In this document: positions 1-6,338 of the stretch, in pieces
How positions within the stretch are numbered: position 1 is the first letter of the stretch
Layout: every line of letters starts with the position of its first letter
Source: Halapricum sp. CBA1109
GTDB taxonomy: Archaea > Halobacteriota > Halobacteria > Halobacteriales > Haloarculaceae
DNA: 33,299 bases
Reading direction: 5' to 3'
Assembly (NCBI RefSeq): GCF_009741825.1
Contig: NZ_WPCA01000011.1
Location: forward strand, 1-33,299
Notes under the pieces: model-generated
Told to the model about the DNA's origin: nothing
Database searches by the model: none
Seen by the model: the letters and a program-made list of their open reading frames with translations, nothing else
Made by a program: the position numbers and the translations under genes

Positions 1-464
1 GTGGCGACAGGAGTTCGACGACACCGCGCGGACGTACAGGCGATGGCCGACTCCCCGACGGTCGACCTCGCCGACCCCTCGCCCGAGGAAGCCATCGAGT
101 GGGCCAGTGCATACGACGCGCCCCTCCACCCGAAATACACCTACTGCTGGCACGACGTGAGCGTCGATGCGTCCTATCACTCGCAGATGCCGTCGAGAGC
201 GCCGATACTGCGGCCGGCGACGGCGCGACGCTCGGCATCGAGCGACTGGAGGACGGGTCGGGCTTCGCCGTCTCGGCGATGGGGACGGCACTGCCGGACG
301 CCCGCCCCGAGGAACTGTTCCAGATGCACCCCGAACCGGACGACGCGCGCCGCATCTCGATGCGCATCATTATGAACATCATCGAGTCCCACGACTGGGA
401 GTTCGACGTCGTGACCCACGGCGACCAGACGCGCTTTGAGTTCCGGGACGTGATCTTCATCTAA
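1..464 (+). pseudogene. Broken, 5'-truncated fragment: PolD large-subunit-like stretch followed by a histidine-kinase-like ATPase tail
   Basis: The reading frame is open from the first base, so the 5' end lies outside the window. Residues up to about base 170 contain APLHPKYTYCWHD, which resembles the PLHP-x-YTY-x-WHD motif I associate with the archaeal DNA polymerase D large subunit DP2. Near base 170-180 coding sense moves to another frame, which continues as LADAVESAD and ends in a stretch like the C-terminus of haloarchaeal histidine kinases (ISMRIIMNIIESHDWEF, then TRFEFRDV). The usual ATP-lid glycines (GxGxG) are missing, so the tail would not bind ATP normally. DP2 proteins exceed 1000 residues, so this cannot be an intact one. 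It may be a gene remnant, a fusion after deletion, or a frameshifted misassembly. The family assignments are from memory and uncertain; the frame change is visible directly. Confidence 0.4.
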
Positions 465-504
465 ACCGGAAGGGACTCCTCGCGGAGGTCCCAACGTCTG
501 CCCG

Positions 505-1059
505 ATGCAACAGACGCTCCGCGAACGGGTCCCGCTCGTGACCGCAGTCCTTTCGGTCGTCTCTATCGGCGTCGTGTTCGCTGCCGCCGGCCGCCGCATT
601 CCAGAGGCAGTCTTGCCGCCGGTTCCCGAGTCGGTTATCGCGGCGGTGCCACACGTCAACGCCGTCATCAGCGTCGCCGCCATCGTGACGATAACACTCG
701 GCGTCCGGGCCATCCGGAACGGCGACGTCACCGCCCACCGCCGGGCGATGCTCGCCAGTTTCGGCTTGTTCGTCGCCTTCCTCGTCCTCTATCTCACGAA
801 AGTCGCCATCGCCGGCCCGACGTCGTTCACCGGTCCCGGCTGGGTCGAGACGTTCGTCTACTACCCCGTGCTGGCCGTCCACATCGTCCTCGCCGTGGTG
901 ACGATTCCGCTCGTCTATCACGCCCTGTTGCTCGCGGCGACCCACGACGTGTCTGAACTCCGGGAGACAGCCCACCCTCGTGTCGGGCGCCTCGCGGCCG
1001 CCGGGTGGCTGATATCCTTCTCGCTCGGGGTCGTCGTCTACGCGCTGCTTTACCTCTGA
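505..1059 (+). CDS. DUF420 family integral membrane protein
   Basis: This 184-residue protein has about five hydrophobic segments and matches the pattern of the DUF420 (YozB-like) family, whose members are often found near cytochrome oxidase assembly genes. Conserved-looking histidines sit at the membrane edges: PHVNAV, AHRRAML, VHIVLA, YHALLLA and AHPRVGR. Such a set could bind heme or a metal, but that is inference. The ATG at 505 follows a 40-bp gap after the upstream fragment. No oxidase genes lie in the window, so its partner is unknown. It is followed 40 bp later by a sulfatase-fold gene that appears to have its own promoter. Confidence 0.75.
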   Translation: MQQTLRERVPLVTAVLSVVSIGVVFAAAGRRIPEAVLPPVPESVIAAVPHVNAVISVAAIVTITLGVRAIRNGDVTAHRRAMLASFGLFVAFLVLYLTKVAIAGPTSFTGPGWVETFVYYPVLAVHIVLAVVTIPLVYHALLLAATHDVSELRETAHPRVGRLAAAGWLISFSLGVVVYALLYL

Positions 1060-1066
1060 ACGACTA

Positions 1067-1075
1067 GCTTTATTC
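1067..1075 (+). promoter_or_regulatory. TATA-like element of the sulfatase-family gene
   Basis: The T/A-rich CTTTATT lies 25-33 bp before the ATG at 1100 in otherwise GC-rich DNA. No Shine-Dalgarno sequence precedes the start, which fits a leaderless haloarchaeal transcript. Prediction only. Confidence 0.4.
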
Positions 1076-1099
1076 GGGCGAGACGGGTAGGTCCATCCA

Positions 1100-2503
1100 A
1101 TGCGAAACGTCGTGCTGTTCTGTCTCGACTCTGCCCGGCGGGACGTCTTCGAGCGGTCGGCGACCCGTCTGTCTGCCCGCGCCGACGTGACCTTCACGCA
1201 GTGCCGGGCCGCCAGTTCCTGGAGCGCACCCAGTCACGCCAGTATGTTCACCGGGGACCTCCCCCACCGCCACGGCGTCCACGTCCACGACCCCCACTTC
1301 GACTCGATTCCCCGCTCGGAGACGTTCCTCGGCGAGATGCCCGACCACGAGGCGCTGGGCATCAGCGCCAACGTCTTCGCCTCGCCGGCGTACGGCTTCG
1401 ACACGTGGTTCGACCGGTTCGTCGAGGTGTCGACCGGTCGGCGGTTCACCGGCGGCATCGACCCCAACGCCTTCTACGTCGAGAGCGACGCCACCGGCCT
1501 CGCCCGCCACGCCGCGTTCGTCCGGGCGGCCCTGACCAGCGATCACCCGCTCCAGAGCCTCGCCAACGGGACGCTGGCGACGATAAACGTCCTCTCGCGT
1601 GACGCCCCGATACCGAAACTGCTCGACGACGGCGCCAACACCGTCGCCCGGGAAGCGAGACGCCTCACCGAGGCGGCGACGGAGCCGTACTTCCTCTTTA
1701 CCAATCTGGAGGACACGCATATGCCCCACCGGCCGGTGTGGGCCTACGACGGCGACAGCTACGACGCGCCCGCGGACTTCTCGACGGACGACGCCGGCGT
1801 CTGGGAGGTCATCGACGACGTGGAGGGCCACCGGGAGTATCTCGAACACTTCCGGGACCTCTACGCCGCTTCGACGGCCTACGTCGACCGGACGCTCGAC
1901 TCGCTTATCGACAGCTTACAGGCCCACAGCGACCGCGAGACGACGTTCCTGATCACGGGCGACCACGGCGAGAACCTCGGCACGCCCGAAGACGAGAACC
2001 TGCTTGGCCACAAGAGCAGCCTCAGCGAGGGCGTCCTCCACGTTCCGCTGGTCGTCGTCAACCCTCCCGAGGGGTTCGATTCGACCGTCGAGGAGTACGT
2101 CAGCCACCTCGACCTCCCGACGCTCGTCGCCGGCCTCGCCCGCGGCGAGACGCCCGACATCACCCGCGAGCGCGTCCCGGCGGAGATTCTCGGGATGAGT
2201 CCCGGCCCGGACCCCCCGGAGGACTACGACGCCGACTACTGGGACCGCGCGATGCGCTGTGTCTACGAGGACGAGACCAAGTGGGTCTGGGACTCGGAAG
2301 GCGGCCGCGAACGGGTAGATATCGACCGCGACCGGCCGTGCTGGCAATCGGTCGCCGAGGCGGACGCGACGCTGCCCGAGTGGATAGACGACTACTTCGA
2401 GAACGAGGTCACGACGGCCAAAGACGCGGCGATGGCGGCCGAGACGGCGGCTGACGTCGACGCTGCGACCGAACAGCGGCTCGAAGACCTCGGGTATATG
2501 TAG
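1100..2503 (+). CDS. Sulfatase / alkaline phosphatase superfamily hydrolase
   Basis: A 467-residue cytoplasmic protein without a signal peptide. It starts with NVVLFCLDSAR, where Asp10 is the first metal ligand of the sulfatase fold. SWSAPSH (Ser42) sits where sulfatases carry the C/S-x-P-S-R active-site motif, here with Ser as the candidate nucleophile and His in place of the Arg. ITGDHGE at about residue 290 supplies the second metal-binding site. The fold is that of arylsulfatases, phosphopentomutases and phosphoglycerol transferases, so the reaction could be sulfate-ester or phosphate-ester hydrolysis or transfer. Haloarchaeal relatives often occur near polysaccharide or glycosylation genes, but nothing of that kind adjoins it here. 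It ends at 2503, directly abutting the stop codon of the convergent oxidoreductase gene. Confidence 0.8.
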   Translation: MRNVVLFCLDSARRDVFERSATRLSARADVTFTQCRAASSWSAPSHASMFTGDLPHRHGVHVHDPHFDSIPRSETFLGEMPDHEALGISANVFASPAYGFDTWFDRFVEVSTGRRFTGGIDPNAFYVESDATGLARHAAFVRAALTSDHPLQSLANGTLATINVLSRDAPIPKLLDDGANTVAREARRLTEAATEPYFLFTNLEDTHMPHRPVWAYDGDSYDAPADFSTDDAGVWEVIDDVEGHREYLEHFRDLYAASTAYVDRTLDSLIDSLQAHSDRETTFLITGDHGENLGTPEDENLLGHKSSLSEGVLHVPLVVVNPPEGFDSTVEEYVSHLDLPTLVAGLARGETPDITRERVPAEILGMSPGPDPPEDYDADYWDRAMRCVYEDETKWVWDSEGGRERVDIDRDRPCWQSVAEADATLPEWIDDYFENEVTTAKDAAMAAETAADVDAATEQRLEDLGYM

Positions 2504-3084
2504 TTACTCGACGAGCGAGCCGAAGACCTCCTCGGCGTCGGCGGGCACGTCGAAGTCGTGGAAGTGCTCGCCTTTCTCCTTGGTGAGGATGTTGAGGCCG
2601 GCGGCCGCGCCGTCGCCGGCGGAGATGACGGCCTGCCACTCCTCGGCCCGGACCATCGCGCCCGTCGCGTAGGCGTCCTCGACGGACGTCTCCATCGTCA
2701 CGTCCACGTCGACGGTGTCCTCGTCGGTGAACGCACAGCCCAGCGTCTCCGCGAGGTCACGGTTCGCGCCCGTCGCGAGGATGAGGTAGCTCCCGGTGTG
2801 TTCGCCGTCGTCCGTCGTGACGGTGAACCCGTCGTCGGTGGACTCGACGCCTGTGACCTCAGTCCCTTGGTGGCGCTCGACGCCGAAGTCGTCGACCTGA
2901 TCGCGGAGGACTTCTATGTAGTTCGAGCCGTCCATCGACCGATGCCGGGGTAGTTGAACAGGTGGGCCTTGTGCATCCACGTCCCGTCGGTGTCGAAGAC
3001 GGTGGCTTCGAGGCCGTTTTTCGCAGTGAACAGCGCCGCGCTCAGGCCGGCGGGGCCGCCGCCGACGACGAGTACGTCAGGCAT
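2504..3084 (-). pseudogene. Small FAD-dependent oxidoreductase (thioredoxin-reductase-like), single-base frameshift
   Basis: The N-terminus (MPDVLVVGGGPAGLSAAL) has the Rossmann GxGxxG-type FAD-binding motif and runs 48 codons to NYPGI. The rest (SMDGSNYIEVLRDQ onward, with the second FAD motif ILATGAN and a C-terminal GDGAAAG) is in another frame. The join needs one extra base at about 2939-2940 to restore PGI-G-SMDG. The repaired product would be about 193 residues. That is the usual size of short haloarchaeal NAD(P)/FAD-dependent oxidoreductases, which have the FAD domain only, without the NADPH domain and redox CxxC of true thioredoxin reductases. Because both halves keep their conserved residues, I think a sequencing error is more likely than true decay. 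The gene ends tail-to-tail with the sulfatase-family gene. Confidence 0.75.
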
Positions 3085-3105
3085 ACGTCCGTATCTCGGC
3101 CCGAC

Positions 3106-3118
3106 CGGTGAAAAGTGT
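3106..3118 (-). promoter_or_regulatory. TATA-like element of the FAD oxidoreductase gene
   Basis: On the minus strand ACTTTTC lies about 22-34 bp upstream of the ATG at 3084. Position and composition fit a leaderless haloarchaeal promoter. Prediction only. Confidence 0.3.
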
Positions 3119-3137
3119 GTGCCGTTCGGCCACGGAC

Positions 3138-3150
3138 AATATTTTATATC
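3138..3150 (+). promoter_or_regulatory. TATA element of the lipoprotein gene
   Basis: AATATTTTATATC is a strongly AT-rich patch in a GC-rich background, 23-35 bp upstream of the ATG at 3173. It supports that ATG as the true start of the frameshifted lipoprotein. Confidence 0.55.
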
Positions 3151-3172
3151 ATCCCCGGCGCGATAGATGACT

Positions 3173-3647
3173 ATGCGACGACGTACGTATCTGGGCCGGG
3201 CTGAGTGGCGGTGTCACGATGCTCGGTGGGTGTACTGGTGCGTGTGGGTGCGAACCGGTGGGGGGACCTACCGTCGAGTACGAGTCGAAATTCGTGCCCT
3301 GGGAGCGGGCTATGGGTTCGGTGACGGCGACTCCCACACAGACACGCGAGTCAGACGGCGTCATCGAGATAACAAAGGGCTCCGGAGACGCTGTCGATCC
3401 GACGCTGTTGTTTATCGAGGGCGATCGTCTCTACCCACGTGGTGATGGTACGTGGGCCAGTCAGCGTACAGGCTTCTCCGGGGACGCTATCTGGGGGGAA
3501 GTAAGCTATATAAAGGGAAATGCCACAATCTACGTCGACGCCGACCGCGACTGGCGGCTCGAACTCGTCTGGCGGCCGGATAACGGCGACGAGGAGACGG
3601 AAGTGCTCCACGAGAATCCGCCCGAAACCGACACACAACGGGGTTAG
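3173..3647 (+). pseudogene. Tat lipoprotein of unknown function, frameshifted in the signal peptide
   Basis: From 3173 the sequence reads MRRRTYLG, a typical haloarchaeal twin-arginine start. The continuation of the signal peptide (GLSGGVTMLGGCTG, with lipobox LGGC) is in another frame. Removing one C near 3197 joins them into a normal Tat lipoprotein signal of about 20 residues. The mature part (CTGACGCEPVGG, then an acidic beta-rich region) ends at 3647, about 157 residues in all. A start at the internal ATG at 3219 would leave no signal peptide, so I prefer the frameshift reading. No functional domain is recognised. It overlaps by four bases, tail-to-tail, with the convergent zinc-ribbon gene. 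Confidence 0.6.
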
Positions 3648-3793
3648 CCCGCGTCCGGCAGAAAGTACTCGTCGAACGCCACATCGCTCAGTTCCTCGAA
3701 ACCGTCGTCGCCACAGGCACAGCCCGGCGGCTCCTGTACGTCGGCGTACACACGGTCACACCCCGCACAAACGAAGTATCGGAGCCCGAGCAT
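3644..3793 (-). CDS. 49-residue zinc-ribbon-like protein (DUF7128-like)
   Basis: The protein starts MLGLRYFVCAGCDRVYA and contains a second pair, PPGCACGDD, giving CxxC...CxC, a plausible four-cysteine zinc site. The rest is acidic and ends in FLPDAG. The ATG overlaps the TGA of hflX by one base (TGATG), so it is very likely translated by coupling from the hflX transcript. Small zinc-ribbon proteins of this kind are common in haloarchaea and mostly uncharacterised. A longer start in the same frame lies inside hflX and would add an Arg-rich tail that looks like shadow translation. A role beside HflX on ribosomes is possible but is inference. Confidence 0.7.
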   Translation of the reverse strand: MLGLRYFVCAGCDRVYADVQEPPGCACGDDGFEELSDVAFDEYFLPDAG

Positions 3794-5103
3794 CACGCGG
3801 AGGCCCCGACCAGTTCGCTCGCCTTCGCGCGTGACTGTTCGATCACCGCGGGCCGGCCCTCGAACTCGACGACGACCTGCTCGCCGTAGTCGACCGACTC
3901 CACGTGGGCGTGGTCGTGAATCCACGACAGCAGGCTCATCGTGTCGTCGGACATCGGGAGGACCAACCGTTCGGTCCGGAAGTCCGGGAGTTCGTCGTGG
4001 ACGCGGTCACGGAGGGCGTCCACACTCGTCCCTTCCAGCGCGCTCACGGCGACGGGGTTGGGCGCTAGCGCCGACAGCGCTTCCCGTTTCTCGGCCAGTT
4101 CCTCCTCGTCGACCTGATCTATCTTGTTGAGCACGGTCAGGATGGGCGCCTCGTTGCGCTCGTAGAGAGTGTCGTGACAGGTCACGAGTTTCTCCCGAAT
4201 CTCCTCGACCGGTTCGTTCACGTCGACGACGAGCAACACGAGGTCGGCCCGGTACACCGAGTCCAGCGTCGACTTGAACGACTCGACCAGCCAGTGGGGC
4301 AGGTCCGAGACGAACCCGACGGTGTCGGTCACCAGCACGTCCCGGGTGCCGAGGTCGGCCCGGCGCGTCGTCGTCCCCAGCGTGGTGAACAGCTGATTCT
4401 CGCTCTCGGCGGTCGGGTCGAGGTCGGGGTGGAGGTCCTCGTTGTCCGCCACGTCTAAGTCCTCGGCGAGGCGGCGCAACAGCGTGGACTTGCCGGCGTT
4501 GGTGTAGCCCGCGAGCGCCACCAGATCGAAGCCGGACTCGCGGCGCTGCTCGCGGCGGTGTTGCTCGGTCTCCTCGATGGTGTCGAGTTCCTCGCGGATG
4601 TTCGCTATCTGGTTTTTGATGTCCTGCTCGCGGGACTCGTCGTACTCCCCTAATCCCATAAAGCCGGGCCGCTCGTCGCGCTTGGCGAGGCTGGCTTTGG
4701 CCTCGGCCCGCGGGAGTTCGTACCGGAGCTCCGCGAGTTCGACCTGTAGTTGGGCCTTGCGGGTCTGTGCCCGCTGGCCGAATATCTCCAGTATCAACCG
4801 GAAGCGGTCGAGTATCTCGACGCCCGCGGGGAGGACGTTCCCGAGGTTGTACGTCTGGTAGGGGCCGAGTTGGTTGTCGAAGATGACGACCGACGCCTCG
4901 CGGCCGCGGACCTCCCGGGCCAGTTCCTCGGCTTTCCCCTCCCCGATGTGGAACCCGGGGTCTTCGGTCGTCGTCTGGGTCACCTCGCCGACGACGCGGT
5001 AGCCGGCCGAGCGGGCCAACTCCCGGACCTCCTCGGTGTCGGCACTCCCCGAGTCGACACGCTTGACGACCACTGCCTGTGTCGGTGTGTGCGCGTTCGT
5101 CAC
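3793..5103 (-). CDS. hflX: GTPase HflX
   Basis: A 436-residue protein with the full HflX architecture. The N-terminal HflX domain contains FHIGEGKAEEL and VIFDNQLGPYQTYNL (residues about 51-87). A coiled-coil linker with ELRYELPRAEAK follows, then a G domain with G1 GYTNAGKST (about 199-207), TLGTTTR as switch I, G3 DTVGF, G4 NKID and G5 SAL. HflX is a ribosome-associated GTPase that splits stalled or stressed 70S ribosomes in bacteria; archaeal homologues bind the large subunit. The start is GTG at 5103, and a good TATA box stands 23-32 bp upstream. The next gene, a small zinc ribbon, overlaps the stop codon by one base. Confidence 0.95.
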   Translation of the reverse strand: MTNAHTPTQAVVVKRVDSGSADTEEVRELARSAGYRVVGEVTQTTTEDPGFHIGEGKAEELAREVRGREASVVIFDNQLGPYQTYNLGNVLPAGVEILDRFRLILEIFGQRAQTRKAQLQVELAELRYELPRAEAKASLAKRDERPGFMGLGEYDESREQDIKNQIANIREELDTIEETEQHRREQRRESGFDLVALAGYTNAGKSTLLRRLAEDLDVADNEDLHPDLDPTAESENQLFTTLGTTTRRADLGTRDVLVTDTVGFVSDLPHWLVESFKSTLDSVYRADLVLLVVDVNEPVEEIREKLVTCHDTLYERNEAPILTVLNKIDQVDEEELAEKREALSALAPNPVAVSALEGTSVDALRDRVHDELPDFRTERLVLPMSDDTMSLLSWIHDHAHVESVDYGEQVVVEFEGRPAVIEQSRAKASELVGASA

Positions 5104-5125
5104 TCGGTCGAGAATAGTGGGTCCG

Positions 5126-5135
5126 CCTATTTAGG
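5126..5135 (-). promoter_or_regulatory. TATA element of hflX
   Basis: On the minus strand this reads CCTAAATAGG, 23-32 bp upstream of the GTG start. It fits a leaderless or near-leaderless transcript. Confidence 0.5.
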
Positions 5136-5156
5136 TTTGTTCGGCAAAGGGAAACG

Positions 5157-5205
5157 GCGGGTGATGGGCACCCGCGCGTGTGACACTACGGAGCCGTCTG
5201 GCTCC
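5157..5205. other. Two strong hairpins between the acetate-module gene and hflX
   Basis: GCGGGTG (5157-5163) pairs with CACCCGC (5169-5175) over a 5-nt loop. GGAGCC (5190-5195) pairs with GGCTCC (5200-5205) over a 4-nt loop. The stretch lies downstream of the minus-strand Pta-like gene and upstream of the hflX promoter. It could be the 3' end of that transcript or a small structured RNA. No T-run follows, so I do not call it a terminator. Confidence 0.35.
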
Positions 5206-5270
5206 ACTAGCCGGTTGGGACTCCGGCGTAATAACCTCCTAGCTCCGTTCAGACGGCGAGAGGGCCGACG

Positions 5271-6338
5271 CTACTCCTCGTCCTCGATCAGCGACTGGGC
5301 CTCGGAGTGGTCGGCCAGCAGGTGTTGCATCCGCGTGACCGTCTCGGGGTCGCGGGTCGGACCGCTCTCTAACACCGACTCGGTCCGCTCGATGACGTTC
5401 CGGGTGTCGGACTGCAACAGCAACACCGGGACGCCGCGCTTCTCGGCCTTCCCGAGGACGGCCCCCGGCGGGCGGAAGCCGCCGCCGAGGATGATACACT
5501 TGATCCCGGAGGCCTCCAGCGCTGTGGTGATCAGCTCCGAGCGGTCGCCGCCGGTGATGAGCGCGGCGTTCTGGGTCCGCCGGAAGTAGGTGAGCGCGCC
5601 CTCGCCGGACATCGCGCCGACGGTCAACCGCTCGATGAAGACGTCGGTGTCGGCGTCGGTCGTCAACAGTTCGGCGCCGAGACGCTCGGCGAGGTTGCCG
5701 ACGCTGATCCCGGCGAGTTCCGGAATCCGCGGGACGACCCCCAGAACGGGGACGTCGTGGTTCTCGAGGAACGGGACGACGTCGGTCGTCAACTGGTCGA
5801 AGACGGTGTCCGGGACGCCGTTAAACAGGACGCCTGCGAGGTTGTCGCCGATCTGGTCGGCCGCCGCGAGGATGTCGTCGATGTCGCCCGGTTCGTCGTA
5901 GCGGCTGAGGAGGACGACCCGCGCGTCGATGGCCTCGGCTATCTCCGGATCGGTGAGGTCGACGATGCCGCCGGTCGTGAGGCGGTCGGTCCCTTCGAGG
6001 ACCATCAGGTCGCGGTCCTCGGCCAGCGCCTCGTAGTTGTCGAGGACGCGCTCGCGGAGCTCTGCGGACTGCTCGCGGCCGCGGATGGCCTCCTCGACGA
6101 ACGTGGGCGTGTAGACGATGGGCTCCAGTTCGTGCATCTCGGCGTCGAGGTCCAGCAACTCGCGCGCGAGCATCGGGTCCTCGTCGCGTGTCTTGCCGGT
6201 CACGCTCTGCAAGCGCGTGCCCTTTGGCTTCATGTAGCCGACGTCTTTGCCCTGCTCTTTGGCGAGGGTCGCCAGCGCGAGGGTGACTGCCGTTTTGCCG
6301 GTCGCTGCTTCTGTCGAGGTGACGAGTAGTGGGTCCAT
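5271..6338 (-). CDS. Phosphotransacetylase-like N-domain protein: AAA_26 P-loop plus DRTGG domain
   Basis: A 355-residue protein. Residues 1-200 form a BioD/CobQ-like P-loop ATPase, in which TSTEAATGKTAVTLAL is the P-loop region and MVLEGTD a Walker-B-like strand. Residues about 225-330 carry a DRTGG domain (GAMSGEGALTYF, ALITGGDRSELI). This is the N-terminal region found in long bacterial Pta enzymes, but the catalytic acetyltransferase domain is absent. The protein therefore probably senses or regulates rather than making acetyl phosphate. It overlaps the upstream ADP-forming acetyl-CoA synthetase by one base (TAATG), implying co-translation. In bacterial Pta the corresponding domain mediates allosteric control, so control of acetate/acetyl-CoA conversion is a reasonable inference. 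Confidence 0.85.
   Translation of the reverse strand: MDPLLVTSTEAATGKTAVTLALATLAKEQGKDVGYMKPKGTRLQSVTGKTRDEDPMLARELLDLDAEMHELEPIVYTPTFVEEAIRGREQSAELRERVLDNYEALAEDRDLMVLEGTDRLTTGGIVDLTDPEIAEAIDARVVLLSRYDEPGDIDDILAAADQIGDNLAGVLFNGVPDTVFDQLTTDVVPFLENHDVPVLGVVPRIPELAGISVGNLAERLGAELLTTDADTDVFIERLTVGAMSGEGALTYFRRTQNAALITGGDRSELITTALEASGIKCIILGGGFRPPGAVLGKAEKRGVPVLLLQSDTRNVIERTESVLESGPTRDPETVTRMQHLLADHSEAQSLIEDEE

Noticed and set aside
5157-5205. Intrinsic terminator
   Set aside because: The stems are strong but no U-rich tract follows on either strand.
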